Source: Nitrospiraceae bacterium (GTDB taxonomy: Bacteria; Nitrospirota; UBA9217). From it: DNA of 6,265 nt. Shown here piece after piece: positions 1 to 6,017 of this stretch. The stretch is taken from the NCBI GenBank assembly GCA_003454665.1, contig DMKB01000077.1:1-6265 (forward strand). Direction: 5' to 3'. The notes below the pieces were generated by a model. The model did no database searches, was not told the DNA's origin, and saw only the letters and a list, made by a program, of their open reading frames with translations. Position 1 is the first letter of the stretch. Each line of letters starts with the position of its first letter. Position numbers and translations under genes: made by a program.

Positions 1-782
1 ACCGGCCCGTCCTCGCAGATAAGCTTCCCCCCGCAATAACAATGACCGCACTTGCCGACACCGCACTTCATGTGCGCTTCCAGGGTGGTGATGATCCGGC
101 TGTCCGGCATGCCCCGGAGCGACAGGTCGCGCATCGCCGCCTGGATCATGACGTGGGGGCCGCAGATGTAGGCGGTACAGTCCTTGACGTCCACGCCGGC
201 GCTGTCGATATGCTCGGTCACGAGACCGATGCATCCGTTCCAGGATTCGATATCGCAGGCGTCTACCGTCATGATCACCTTCGCCCCCCGCTCTTCCCAT
301 GACGATACTTCGTCGAGGAACATGACTTCTCCGGTGTCGCGCGATCCGTAAATAATCGTGATGTTCCCCGCTGCCTTTCCCTTCTTGCGCTTGTTCAGGA
401 GATGGTTGATGAGCGGCCGGAGGGGAACGACGCCGATGCCGCCGCAGATGACGAGGGTGTCCCTGGTCCCGTTGTTCTGCGGAAAGGGCTTGCCGTAGGG
501 GCCGCGCACCCAGAGGGAGTCGCCGGCCTTCAGGGAATTGATTGCAGAGGTAACATGACCGACGGCGCGAACACACAGTTCGATCCCGTCGCTTGCTTCG
601 GGCGTGGAGGTGATCGAGATAGGGACCTCGCCCACGCCCCAGCGGGACACCATGAGAAACTGGCCCGGCTGGTAGGAAAGCTCCTCTTCCGGGACGATCG
701 TGAAAAGCGCGACGTCCTTCGCCAGCTCCTTGACGCCCCGGACAACGGCCTTCATCGGAAGGTATACGTTCTTTTTTCCCAT
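1..782 (-). CDS. FAD/NAD(P)-binding oxidoreductase, hydrogenase/sulfur-reductase gamma-subunit type (3' end cut by window)
   Basis: The reading frame starts at ATG (782-780) and stays open for 260 codons to the window edge, so the C-terminus is missing; only a short tail should be lacking. It has a ferredoxin-NADP reductase fold. Residues 1-100 form the FAD-binding barrel, with GEVPISITS (51-59) in the flavin-binding position and RGPYGKPF (93-100). Residues 108-235 form the NAD(P) domain, with CGGIGVVPLRP (113-123) and the CGPHVM motif (207-212). The C-terminal cysteine cluster is C240-x4-C245-x2-C248-x7-C256, as expected for the [2Fe-2S] site of this family, plus an extra C250. The family passes electrons between NAD(P)H, FAD and Fe-S partners in group 3 NiFe hydrogenases (HydG), sulfhydrogenase and AsrB-type sulfite reductase. 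Which of these applies cannot be decided, because the catalytic subunits are not in the window. A good AGGAG lies 7 bases before the start, inside the end of the preceding gene, and only one base separates the two genes, so translation is probably coupled. Confidence 0.93.
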   Translation of the reverse strand, partial: MGKKNVYLPMKAVVRGVKELAKDVALFTIVPEEELSYQPGQFLMVSRWGVGEVPISITSTPEASDGIELCVRAVGHVTSAINSLKAGDSLWVRGPYGKPFPQNNGTRDTLVICGGIGVVPLRPLINHLLNKRKKGKAAGNITIIYGSRDTGEVMFLDEVSSWEERGAKVIMTVDACDIESWNGCIGLVTEHIDSAGVDVKDCTAYICGPHVMIQAAMRDLSLRGMPDSRIITTLEAHMKCGVGKCGHCYCGGKLICEDGP

Positions 783-783
783 A

Positions 784-1821
784 CTACTTCTCCTTCCGGT
801 TTTCCAATGCCTTTATCTGGAGCGCCACCGTTGCCATATCGATCGTGCCGGGGCAGGCAACGGCGCACCTGCCGCAGCCCACGCACCCGAAGGTCCCGAA
901 CTGTTCGGGCCAGTGAACGAGCTTGTGATGATACCAGCGTTTGGTCCGTTCTCTCATGTTTTGCGCCGGCACGGCGCCGCCTGCCATGCGGGAGAATCCC
1001 TTGAACATACAGGTGTCCCAGATCCGGAAACGCTTGCCGCTATCGGCGGTGTACGGACGGTCAACGACGTTAAAGCAGGTACAGACGGGGCAGGAATAGA
1101 CGCATCCGCCGCACTCAAAGCAGCGCAGCGCCACCGAGTCCCAGAAGGCATTGCTCACGGTCCCGGCGCTGATGCGCTTCCTCACCTGTTCAAGGTTGAT
1201 CATCTTCTCGAACCTGCTTTGTGACATGAGCCGCGCCTCGAACATATCTTCGGCGTCCGGGGGGGTCGATTCCGTAAAGAGGTGAGAAAAATCCCTGATC
1301 AGCGCCGTGCCGGTGTCGCTCCCCGCCTCGACGACGAAGCGGTCTCCCAGGTCCGTCAGCTGCAGGTCGAACCCGGTTTTCAGGAAGGGCCCGGTGCCGA
1401 GGCCCAGGCAGAAGCAGGTCGGGTCGGGCTGGTTGCAGGCAATGGCGATGATCACGGTGTTCCGCCGTCTCGCCGCGTAGTAGGTGTCTTCTTCCTGCTC
1501 CAGGTAGAAGCGGTCGAGTATCCCTATCGCGCTGACGTCGCAGGGCCGTACGCCGAAGATGATACGATTTCGCTTGTTCAGCGCTTCCTCGATCCCTTCC
1601 TCGGAATAGCAGAAGAGCTGTTCGTTCTGCGGCAGGAGGAACTCCTTGGGAGAGGGCATGAGGGCCGGCCCGTCGAGGGCGATCTCGTGGAGCTGGGAGA
1701 TCTCGGTCAGCACGATGTCGCCCGACGCGTCCCTGACCGGCGCGATCAGCTCGTGCGTGGACTTGAGCCTGCGCAGCCAGAAGGAAAGGTGGTTCTTATT
1801 AAGAAGATATGTGTCAGTCAT
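784..1821 (-). CDS. Protein with two 4Fe-4S clusters, hydrogenase/sulfite-reductase beta (A) subunit type
   Basis: A 345-residue electron-transfer protein, probably cytoplasmic (no signal peptide or membrane segment seen). Two ferredoxin-like motifs are visible in the C-terminal third: C234-x2-C237-x2-C240-x3-C244-P and C313-x2-C316-x2-C319-x3-C323-P. The N-terminal two-thirds carries the signatures of the HydB/AsrA-like group: GVRPCD around C94, and C129 with C136/C138 in a CNQPDPTCFCLGLGTGP stretch. Family members form a beta-gamma module with the FAD/NAD(P) protein encoded one base downstream, relaying electrons between the flavin and a NiFe hydrogenase or siroheme sulfite reductase. The ATG at 1821-1819 is chosen as start. 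The frame is open further upstream to a TTG at 1881, but that codon lies inside an A/T-rich repeat and would add a tail unlike the family. The SD is weak (AGGA about 12 bases upstream). The length fits the family (about 330-370). The module is clear; the exact partner enzyme is not. Confidence 0.9.
   Translation of the reverse strand: MTDTYLLNKNHLSFWLRRLKSTHELIAPVRDASGDIVLTEISQLHEIALDGPALMPSPKEFLLPQNEQLFCYSEEGIEEALNKRNRIIFGVRPCDVSAIGILDRFYLEQEEDTYYAARRRNTVIIAIACNQPDPTCFCLGLGTGPFLKTGFDLQLTDLGDRFVVEAGSDTGTALIRDFSHLFTESTPPDAEDMFEARLMSQSRFEKMINLEQVRKRISAGTVSNAFWDSVALRCFECGGCVYSCPVCTCFNVVDRPYTADSGKRFRIWDTCMFKGFSRMAGGAVPAQNMRERTKRWYHHKLVHWPEQFGTFGCVGCGRCAVACPGTIDMATVALQIKALENRKEK
790..794 (-). promoter_or_regulatory. 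Ribosome binding site of the FAD/NAD(P)-binding gene
   Basis: AGGAG on the minus strand, 7 bases before the ATG at 782, lying within the last codons of the upstream 4Fe-4S gene. It fixes the start of the downstream gene and supports translational coupling of the two subunits. Confidence 0.75.
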
Positions 1822-1875
1822 GAGTATCTGATCCTGTTTGTCCTCGTGCGGCAGTGAGTCATCGTTTCTGAAAAA

Positions 1876-1936
1876 TTCCAAATTTCAAATAACAAATCCC
1901 AAATAAATTCCAAGCACCAAATATCAAATTGCAAAC
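1876..1936. repeat. Left A/T-rich arm of an inverted repeat built of CAAATnn heptamers
   Basis: On the plus strand the unit CAAAT begins at 1879, 1886, 1893 and 1900, exactly 7 bases apart. After an 11-base step, variants CAAGC, CAAAT, CAAAT and CAAAC begin at 1911, 1918, 1925 and 1932, again 7 apart. The same design appears inverted at 2151-2216, and the arms share the exact 11-mer CAAATTGCAAA (1925-1935 against the complement of 2179-2189). Base composition differs sharply from the flanking GC-rich genes. It is not a CRISPR: units are far too short and there are no spacers. Confidence 0.8.
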
Positions 1937-1987
1937 GTTTCGGTCATTGAAATTTGTGCCCTTTGCAAATTATGGTGCATGAGTAAG

Positions 1988-2003
1988 TCCCGCCAAGGCG
2001 GGA
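1988..2003. repeat. Short GC-rich hairpin, 7-bp stem
   Basis: TCCCGCC and GGCGGGA pair perfectly around a two-base centre. No T-tract follows on either strand, so it is not a standard intrinsic terminator. It may be part of the structured core of the repeat-bounded element. Confidence 0.6.
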
Positions 2004-2044
2004 TCGGGAGCGCCGGCGAGCTGCAAGTGAAAACCGCGCATATT

Positions 2045-2100
2045 CTCTTGATTGCCTTCGGCAGTCCGCCCGAAGAGAGCGCAATGTCAGCGCGATTGCG
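2045..2100. repeat. Two adjacent stem-loops
   Basis: First stem CTTCGG (2056-2061) with CCGAAG (2070-2075), which can extend outward through CTCT (2045-2048) with the following AGAG across a one-sided bulge. Immediately after it, CGCAAT (2080-2085) pairs with ATTGCG (2095-2100) around a 9-base loop. Because inverted repeats fold on either strand, direction is undetermined. Confidence 0.5.
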
Positions 2101-2133
2101 TATCCGAGCGATGGGGCGTCTTCTCAATCACCA

Positions 2134-2145
2134 CACTCCGGAGTG
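2134..2145. promoter_or_regulatory. Perfect 12-bp palindrome, possible operator
   Basis: CACTCCGGAGTG is its own reverse complement; ATCAC just before it and GTGAT at its end add a second inverted pair. A dimeric regulator could bind here, in the only intergenic space upstream of the Fe-S/flavin operon. No known binding site is recognised, and it could equally be part of the repeat element. Confidence 0.3.
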
Positions 2146-2150
2146 ATCTG

Positions 2151-2216
2151 AAATTTTGAATTTGAGTATTATTTGAGATTTGCAATTTGTGATTTGAGAT
2201 TTAATTTGCTTTTGAA
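2151..2216. repeat. Right A/T-rich arm, inverted copy of the heptamer design
   Basis: The complement of CAAAT (ATTTG) recurs here with its final G at 2164, 2175, 2182, 2189 and 2196. The four from 2175 to 2196 are exactly 7 apart, with an 11-base step before them, mirroring the left arm; further TTTG units end at 2158, 2208 and 2214. The arm abuts the ymdB stop codon at 2218-2220 directly, so any ymdB transcript runs into it. The arms are similar, not identical, so pairing over the whole length would be imperfect. Confidence 0.8.
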
Positions 2217-2217
2217 T

Positions 2218-2997
2218 TCAGGATTGCAAATGTATTCTCTCTATGGAATTCGCCTTCCCCGTCGAAGCATCGATGTCGAGAACAACGGCGTCCAGATGGA
2301 CCGGCCCCTTGGGGATACTGAACTTATGCGGGCTCTGGTACAGGAAGCGGGCGATTGCCTCTTCCTTGCGTACGCCGATCACCGAATCCGTCGGTCCCGT
2401 CATCCCCACATCGGAAAGGTACGCCGTTCCCCCGGGCATGATCCGCTCGTCCGCCGTCTGTACATGGGTATGCGTTCCGAGCACCGCACTCGCCTTCCCG
2501 TCCACATACCAGGCAAGGGCCATTTTTTCCGACGTGGCCTCGGCATGCAAGTCGATAATAACGACGGGCGTTTCCTCTTTGAGCTTCTCAATCTCCTGAA
2601 CAGCGGTGCGAAAGGGATCGTCGATGTTCGACATGAACACCCTCCCCTCGAGGTTCAGCAGGGCGGCTTTGCCTGCCCCGCCCGTGGAAATAACCACACT
2701 GCCGTATCCGGGATTTCCCGCGGGGTAGTTCGCCGGCCTGATAAGCCTGTCCTGTTTCGAGAGATACGGTTCGATCTCCTTCTTGTCCCAGATGTGATTC
2801 CCCGACGTCAGAGCATGAATGCCCATGGAGAAAAGCTCCTCGGCAACGACGGGCGTGATCCCGAAACCGCCCGCTGAGTTCTCGCCGTTGGCGAAAACAA
2901 GATCGGGTCGGTAGGTGTCCGTCAGGCCGCGCATATGTGCGCGCACCATCTTCCTGCCCGGTTCTCCGACGATATCACCGATGAATAAAACGCGCAA
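2218..2997 (-). CDS. ymdB: YmdB-family metallophosphoesterase (2',3'-cyclic nucleotide phosphodiesterase type, TIGR00282)
   Basis: A 259-residue cytoplasmic enzyme of the calcineurin-like fold. Metal-site residues are all visible: D8 in FIGDIVG, E39/N40 in ANGEN, N67/H68 in SGNH, H151 in DLHAEATSEK, and H176/H178 in GTHTHVQ. The Bacillus subtilis homologue hydrolyses 2',3'-cAMP, a product of RNA breakdown, and affects biofilm and motility gene expression; the same activity here is inferred. Full family length. The start is TTG at 2997-2995, which gives the standard MRVLFIGDIVG beginning; an ATG four bases upstream is out of frame. GGAGGT at 3002-3007 is a strong SD at short spacing. It lies 100 bases downstream of rny, the same order as in Bacillus, linking a phosphodiesterase to the RNase that helps generate its substrate pool. 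The spacer holds a heptamer-based inverted repeat. Confidence 0.95.
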   Translation of the reverse strand: MRVLFIGDIVGEPGRKMVRAHMRGLTDTYRPDLVFANGENSAGGFGITPVVAEELFSMGIHALTSGNHIWDKKEIEPYLSKQDRLIRPANYPAGNPGYGSVVISTGGAGKAALLNLEGRVFMSNIDDPFRTAVQEIEKLKEETPVVIIDLHAEATSEKMALAWYVDGKASAVLGTHTHVQTADERIMPGGTAYLSDVGMTGPTDSVIGVRKEEAIARFLYQSPHKFSIPKGPVHLDAVVLDIDASTGKANSIERIHLQS

Positions 2998-3001
2998 TCA
3001 T

Positions 3002-3007
3002 ACCTCC
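3002..3007 (-). promoter_or_regulatory. Ribosome binding site that decides the TTG start of ymdB
   Basis: GGAGGT on the minus strand ends 4 bases before the TTG at 2997. The intervening ATGA contains an ATG at 3001 that opens an 8-codon out-of-frame mini-ORF but touches the SD directly and is therefore unlikely to be used. The family-standard N-terminus follows only from the TTG. Confidence 0.7.
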
Positions 3008-3014
3008 AGACATG

Positions 3015-3084
3015 CAGAAGACAGACATCAGACGACAGACTGGACCAGGAAGCCGTTCTCTGCTGTCTGAACATCTGTCATCTG
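3015..3084. repeat. Heptamer-based inverted repeat between rny and ymdB
   Basis: On the plus strand CAGA begins at 3015, 3022, 3029 and 3036, exactly 7 apart. The complementary TCTG ends at 3062, 3069, 3077 and 3084, with steps of 7, 8 and 7. The two arms can form an imperfect hairpin with a loop of roughly 18 bases in the mRNA, just after the rny stop and just before the ymdB SD. No T-tract follows, so it is not a standard terminator. It could act as an mRNA processing or stability element, or be an inert repeat. Confidence 0.7.
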
Positions 3085-3097
3085 TAATCTCTCTTCT

Positions 3098-4654
3098 CTA
3101 CTTAGCGTATTCAACATACCTGCTCTCGCGCACCACCGTTACTTTGATCTGTCCGGGGTAGCTGAGCTCCTGCTCGATCTTCTTGGCAATATCGCGGGAG
3201 AGCTGCGCCGAATGCATGTCCGAGAGGTCGTCCGGTTTCACGATAATGCGTATCTCGCGTCCGGCCTGGATCGCATAGGATTTTTCAACGCCCTTGAAAG
3301 AATTTGCCGTCCCTTCCAGCTGCTCAAGCCTCTTGAGATAGTTCTCGAGCGTCTCGCGCCGCACGCCGGGTCTTCCTGCCGACAGGGCGTCCGCGGCAGC
3401 AATGAGCACCGCTTCCACGGAACTCGCCTCGCCGTCCCCGTGGTGTGTCAGGATCGCGTTGATCACCTTTGCTGATTCGCCGTGCTTTTTCGCCAGGTCC
3501 GCACCGATCGTCGGATGCGTTCCTTCCACCTCGTGGTCGACGGCTTTTCCAATGTCGTGAAGCAGTCCCGCACGCCTCGCGAATTTTTGATCTACGCCGA
3601 GTTCCGCAGCCATGATGCCGGCGAAATAGGCGACTTCACGGGAGTGCATGAGCACGTTCTGTCCGTAGCTGGTGCGATACTTGAGCCGACCGACAAGTTT
3701 CACAATCTCCGGATGTATGTTGTGCAGGCCGAGGTCAAAGGCCGTCTTTTCACCCTCGTCCTTCATCGAAATGTCCAGGTCTTTCTTGACCTTCTCGGCA
3801 ATCTCTTCTATCCGGGCCGGATGGATCCTGCCGTCATGGATCAGACGCTCGATGGTAAGCCGTGCAATTTCCCTGCGGAGCGGGTCATAGCATGAAAGGA
3901 TCACCGCTTCCGGCGTATCGTCTATGATCAGGTCGATTCCCGTCGCCGCCTCGAGTGCCCGGATGTTCCTGCCTTCACGGCCGATGATCCTGGCCTTCAT
4001 CTCGTCATTCGGCAGATTCACGACCGATACCGTTGCTTCCGCGACATAGTCGCTTGCATACCGCTGGATCGCCATGCCGATGATGTTTTTTGATTTTTTG
4101 TCGGCCTCTTCCTTTGCCTCGTCTTCGATTCGCTTGATGGTCTTGGCAGCCTCGTACTTTGCCTCATCTTCCATCGTGACCATGAGCTGACGCTTTGCTT
4201 CCTCGGCGGTCATGCTCGCGATTTTCTCGAGCATCTCGCGCTGCTCCCGAAGACCTTTCTCGTACCGCTCCTCCTTCTCCAGGGCGACCTTCTCCCGGGC
4301 AACGACTTCCTTTTCGCGGCGCATGACCTCGCCTTCCCGCTTTTCCGCGGCGTCGATCTTTTTCTCGAGGTTCTCTTCTTTCTGGTTCAGCCTCCGCTCC
4401 TGGTTTTGGAACTCCTGGCGCTTATCGCGGCTTTCGCGTTCGAAGTCCGACCGCGCCTGATAGAGCTTGTCCTTCACCTCGAGGACGGCCTCCTTCCGCT
4501 TGGTTTCGGCCTCACGGTTGGCGCTCGCAATGATCCTCTCGGCATCAGCTTCCGCGTCGCGAATCTTCGCCGCCGCCAGTTTCCCCTTGACCAGCAGTCC
4601 AATGCCGAATCCAGCGGCAAGTCCTACAATCAATATCAATCCGTATTCTATCAT
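3098..4654 (-). CDS. rny: Ribonuclease Y
   Basis: A 518-residue endoribonuclease that starts mRNA decay, anchored to the inner face of the membrane. Domain order is complete: an N-terminal membrane segment (about residues 4-23, glycine- and leucine-rich), a long charged coiled coil (about 28-200, Glu/Lys/Arg-rich), a KH RNA-binding domain with the GxxG loop at G225-R-E-G228, and an HD metal-dependent domain. In the HD domain H337, H366-D367, H404-H405 and D422 are the expected metal ligands. The C-terminal RNase Y domain runs to the end. Length matches the family (about 510-525). The ATG at 4654 overlaps the rarA stop in ATGA, so the two genes are probably one transcript with coupled translation. 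AGGAGG lies upstream but with a long 13-base spacer. The stop is TAG at 3100-3098. There is no sign of damage. Confidence 0.98.
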   Translation of the reverse strand: MIEYGLILIVGLAAGFGIGLLVKGKLAAAKIRDAEADAERIIASANREAETKRKEAVLEVKDKLYQARSDFERESRDKRQEFQNQERRLNQKEENLEKKIDAAEKREGEVMRREKEVVAREKVALEKEERYEKGLREQREMLEKIASMTAEEAKRQLMVTMEDEAKYEAAKTIKRIEDEAKEEADKKSKNIIGMAIQRYASDYVAEATVSVVNLPNDEMKARIIGREGRNIRALEAATGIDLIIDDTPEAVILSCYDPLRREIARLTIERLIHDGRIHPARIEEIAEKVKKDLDISMKDEGEKTAFDLGLHNIHPEIVKLVGRLKYRTSYGQNVLMHSREVAYFAGIMAAELGVDQKFARRAGLLHDIGKAVDHEVEGTHPTIGADLAKKHGESAKVINAILTHHGDGEASSVEAVLIAAADALSAGRPGVRRETLENYLKRLEQLEGTANSFKGVEKSYAIQAGREIRIIVKPDDLSDMHSAQLSRDIAKKIEQELSYPGQIKVTVVRESRYVEYAK

Positions 4655-5997
4655 TGTTTTTGTTTATCCTCCTGAATAGATGCCTTCAGCCCGGCAAGAC
4701 GTTCCTTGATCCTTTTTTCCTCGCCCTGTTCCGTCGGCTGGTAGTACTCCCGCTTCTGCGGGAGATAGTCCTGTTGTACATAGTGGCCCGGATAGTCGTG
4801 GGGATACTTGTACCCCCGTCCCCGTCCGAGCCGGGCCGCGCCCTTGTAATGGGCGTCTTTGAGATAATCCGGCACCGGCAGTATCCGCCCGTCCTCGATG
4901 TCTTTCATTGCCTTCCCGATGGCCCGGTACACGGCGTTGCTCTTGGGGGCGGCGGCCACGTACACCGCGGCCTGGGCAAGAGGGATTCTGCCTTCCGGCA
5001 TGCCGATCCGTTCCACTGCCTGGTATGCCGCCGTCGCAACGGCGATTGCGCGGGGGTCGGCATTGCCGACGTCCTCGCTCGCCGCAATAACGATCCTGCG
5101 CGCAATAAAGAGGGCGTCTTCTCCGGCGGTGAGCATTTTCGCCATCCAGTACAGCGCGGCATCGGGATCGCTTCCCCGCATGCTCTTGATGAATGCGGAG
5201 ATCGTATCGTAGTGCTCGTCTTCATCGTAGGTGAGCGCCTTCTTCTGGATAGACTCCACAGCCGTCACGAGGTCGAACTGCACCACGCCGTCCGGCCCCG
5301 GTGGTGACGATAGCAAGCCGATTTCGAGTGAATTCAGGGCGCGCCGTGCATCTCCACCAGCGTGCAGGATAATGTGCTCCAGGGCTTCCGGGGCCACCGT
5401 AATGTCACGGTTGCCGAAGCCCCGTTCCCCGTCGGAAAGAGCGCGCAGCACGAGGGAGCGAATATCTTCTTCACTGAGAGGAAGAAACTCGAATATCTGC
5501 GAGCGGGACGAAAGTGCCGGAATAATGGCAAAGAAGGGGTTCTGTGTCGAAGCGCCGATAAGGATGATCGTACCGCGCTCTACGTCCGGCAGGAGTGCGT
5601 CCTGCTGCGCGCGGTTAAAGCGGTGAATTTCGTCTATGAACAGAATGGTCCTGCCGCCGCCCTGCTGACGATCGAGCGCCGCCTCCTGCGACACCCGGCG
5701 AATATCCGCGACACCGGCGGTAACGGCATTCATTGAAGAAAAACGGGCGTTGCTGCTTTCGGCGATCAGATGAGCAAGTGCGGTTTTCCCCACACCGGGA
5801 GGGCCGTAAAGAATGAGAGACATGAAACGGTCCGCCTCGATCGCCCTGCGCAGGAGCTTGCCCGGCCCGAGAATGTGCTGCTGCCCCACGAACTCGGACA
5901 GGTCCCGCGGCCGCATGCGCCACGCAAGCGGATGGGTCTGAGCTTCGCGATCAGTATCGGTAAAGGGGAGACTCGGCGTCTGTTTTTTGAGAGCCAA
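4651..5997 (-). CDS. rarA: Replication-associated recombination protein A (RarA/MgsA), AAA+ ATPase
   Basis: A 448-residue ATPase acting at stalled replication forks, related to clamp-loader subunits and known as a tetramer that interacts with SSB. Visible motifs: Walker A GPPGVGKT (65-72), Walker B ILFIDEIH (118-125), sensor 1 around T151/N153 (GASTQNP), an arginine-finger candidate R165 in SSRSQ, and sensor 2 GDARRALN (215-222). The C-terminal family domain follows, with RGSDPDAALYW (274-284), SEDVGNADPRA (307-317) and APKSNAVY (350-357). Length is almost that of the Escherichia coli protein. The start is TTG at 5997-5995; the first in-frame ATG (codon 28) would cut into the conserved PLAWRMRPRDL stretch. 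No clear SD precedes the TTG and the frame is blocked by TAA at 6018, so no longer form is possible. It ends in ATGA shared with rny. A structured RNA lies directly upstream. Confidence 0.97.
   Translation of the reverse strand: MALKKQTPSLPFTDTDREAQTHPLAWRMRPRDLSEFVGQQHILGPGKLLRRAIEADRFMSLILYGPPGVGKTALAHLIAESSNARFSSMNAVTAGVADIRRVSQEAALDRQQGGGRTILFIDEIHRFNRAQQDALLPDVERGTIILIGASTQNPFFAIIPALSSRSQIFEFLPLSEEDIRSLVLRALSDGERGFGNRDITVAPEALEHIILHAGGDARRALNSLEIGLLSSPPGPDGVVQFDLVTAVESIQKKALTYDEDEHYDTISAFIKSMRGSDPDAALYWMAKMLTAGEDALFIARRIVIAASEDVGNADPRAIAVATAAYQAVERIGMPEGRIPLAQAAVYVAAAPKSNAVYRAIGKAMKDIEDGRILPVPDYLKDAHYKGAARLGRGRGYKYPHDYPGHYVQQDYLPQKREYYQPTEQGEEKRIKERLAGLKASIQEDKQKQ
4668..4673 (-). promoter_or_regulatory. 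Ribosome binding site of rny, long spacer
   Basis: AGGAGG within the last codons of rarA, followed by a 13-base A-rich spacer to the rny ATG at 4654. The spacing is longer than usual, but no other SD is nearer. Together with the ATGA overlap it suggests reinitiation by ribosomes that finish rarA. Confidence 0.55.
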
Positions 5998-6017
5998 AGT
6001 GTGCTTCAGGAAGGCTT

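Larger units (their letters stand above)
1937..2150. other. GC-rich core between the inverted arms, non-coding, with stem-loops
   Basis: About 210 bases enclosed by the two A/T-rich arms. No credible gene is seen on either strand. It contains several inverted repeats in succession: TCCCGCC/GGCGGGA (1988-2003), CTTCGG/CCGAAG (2056-2075), CGCAAT/ATTGCG (2080-2100) and the palindrome CACTCCGGAGTG (2134-2145). Together with the arms it resembles a non-autonomous, repeat-bounded element or a structured leader of the downstream Fe-S/flavin operon. Neither role can be established from this sequence alone. No convincing promoter was found in it on the minus strand, although the operon promoter should lie here. 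Confidence 0.5.

Noticed and set aside
402..1004. Long plus-strand open frames opposite the real genes (for example 402-1004, 1282-1857, 4654-5307)
   Set aside because: They are antisense to well-supported genes, have unnatural composition and show no domain motifs; they arise from GC-rich codon bias.
1822..1881. N-terminal extension of the 4Fe-4S protein to a TTG at 1881
   Set aside because: The TTG falls in the A/T-rich heptamer arm and the added residues (a charged, family-foreign tail) have no support; the ATG at 1821 gives a family-like length.
1988..2003. GC-rich hairpin as intrinsic terminator of ymdB
   Set aside because: No T-tract follows on either strand and it lies more than 200 bases past the ymdB stop.
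1924..2127. 67-codon minus-strand open frame within the repeat-bounded region
   Set aside because: It begins right after a stop at a TTG codon, has no SD, spans the stem-loops and the left heptamer arm, and its translation resembles no known family. It is most likely chance coding capacity.
1876..2216. CRISPR-like array
   Set aside because: The repeated units are 7 bases with no unique spacers, and the two arms are inverted, unlike CRISPR repeats.
1822..2217. Sigma-70 or sigma-54 promoter for the Fe-S/flavin operon
   Set aside because: The A/T-rich arms give many weak -10-like matches but none pairs with a credible -35 at proper spacing, and no TGGCAC-N5-TTGC pattern is present.
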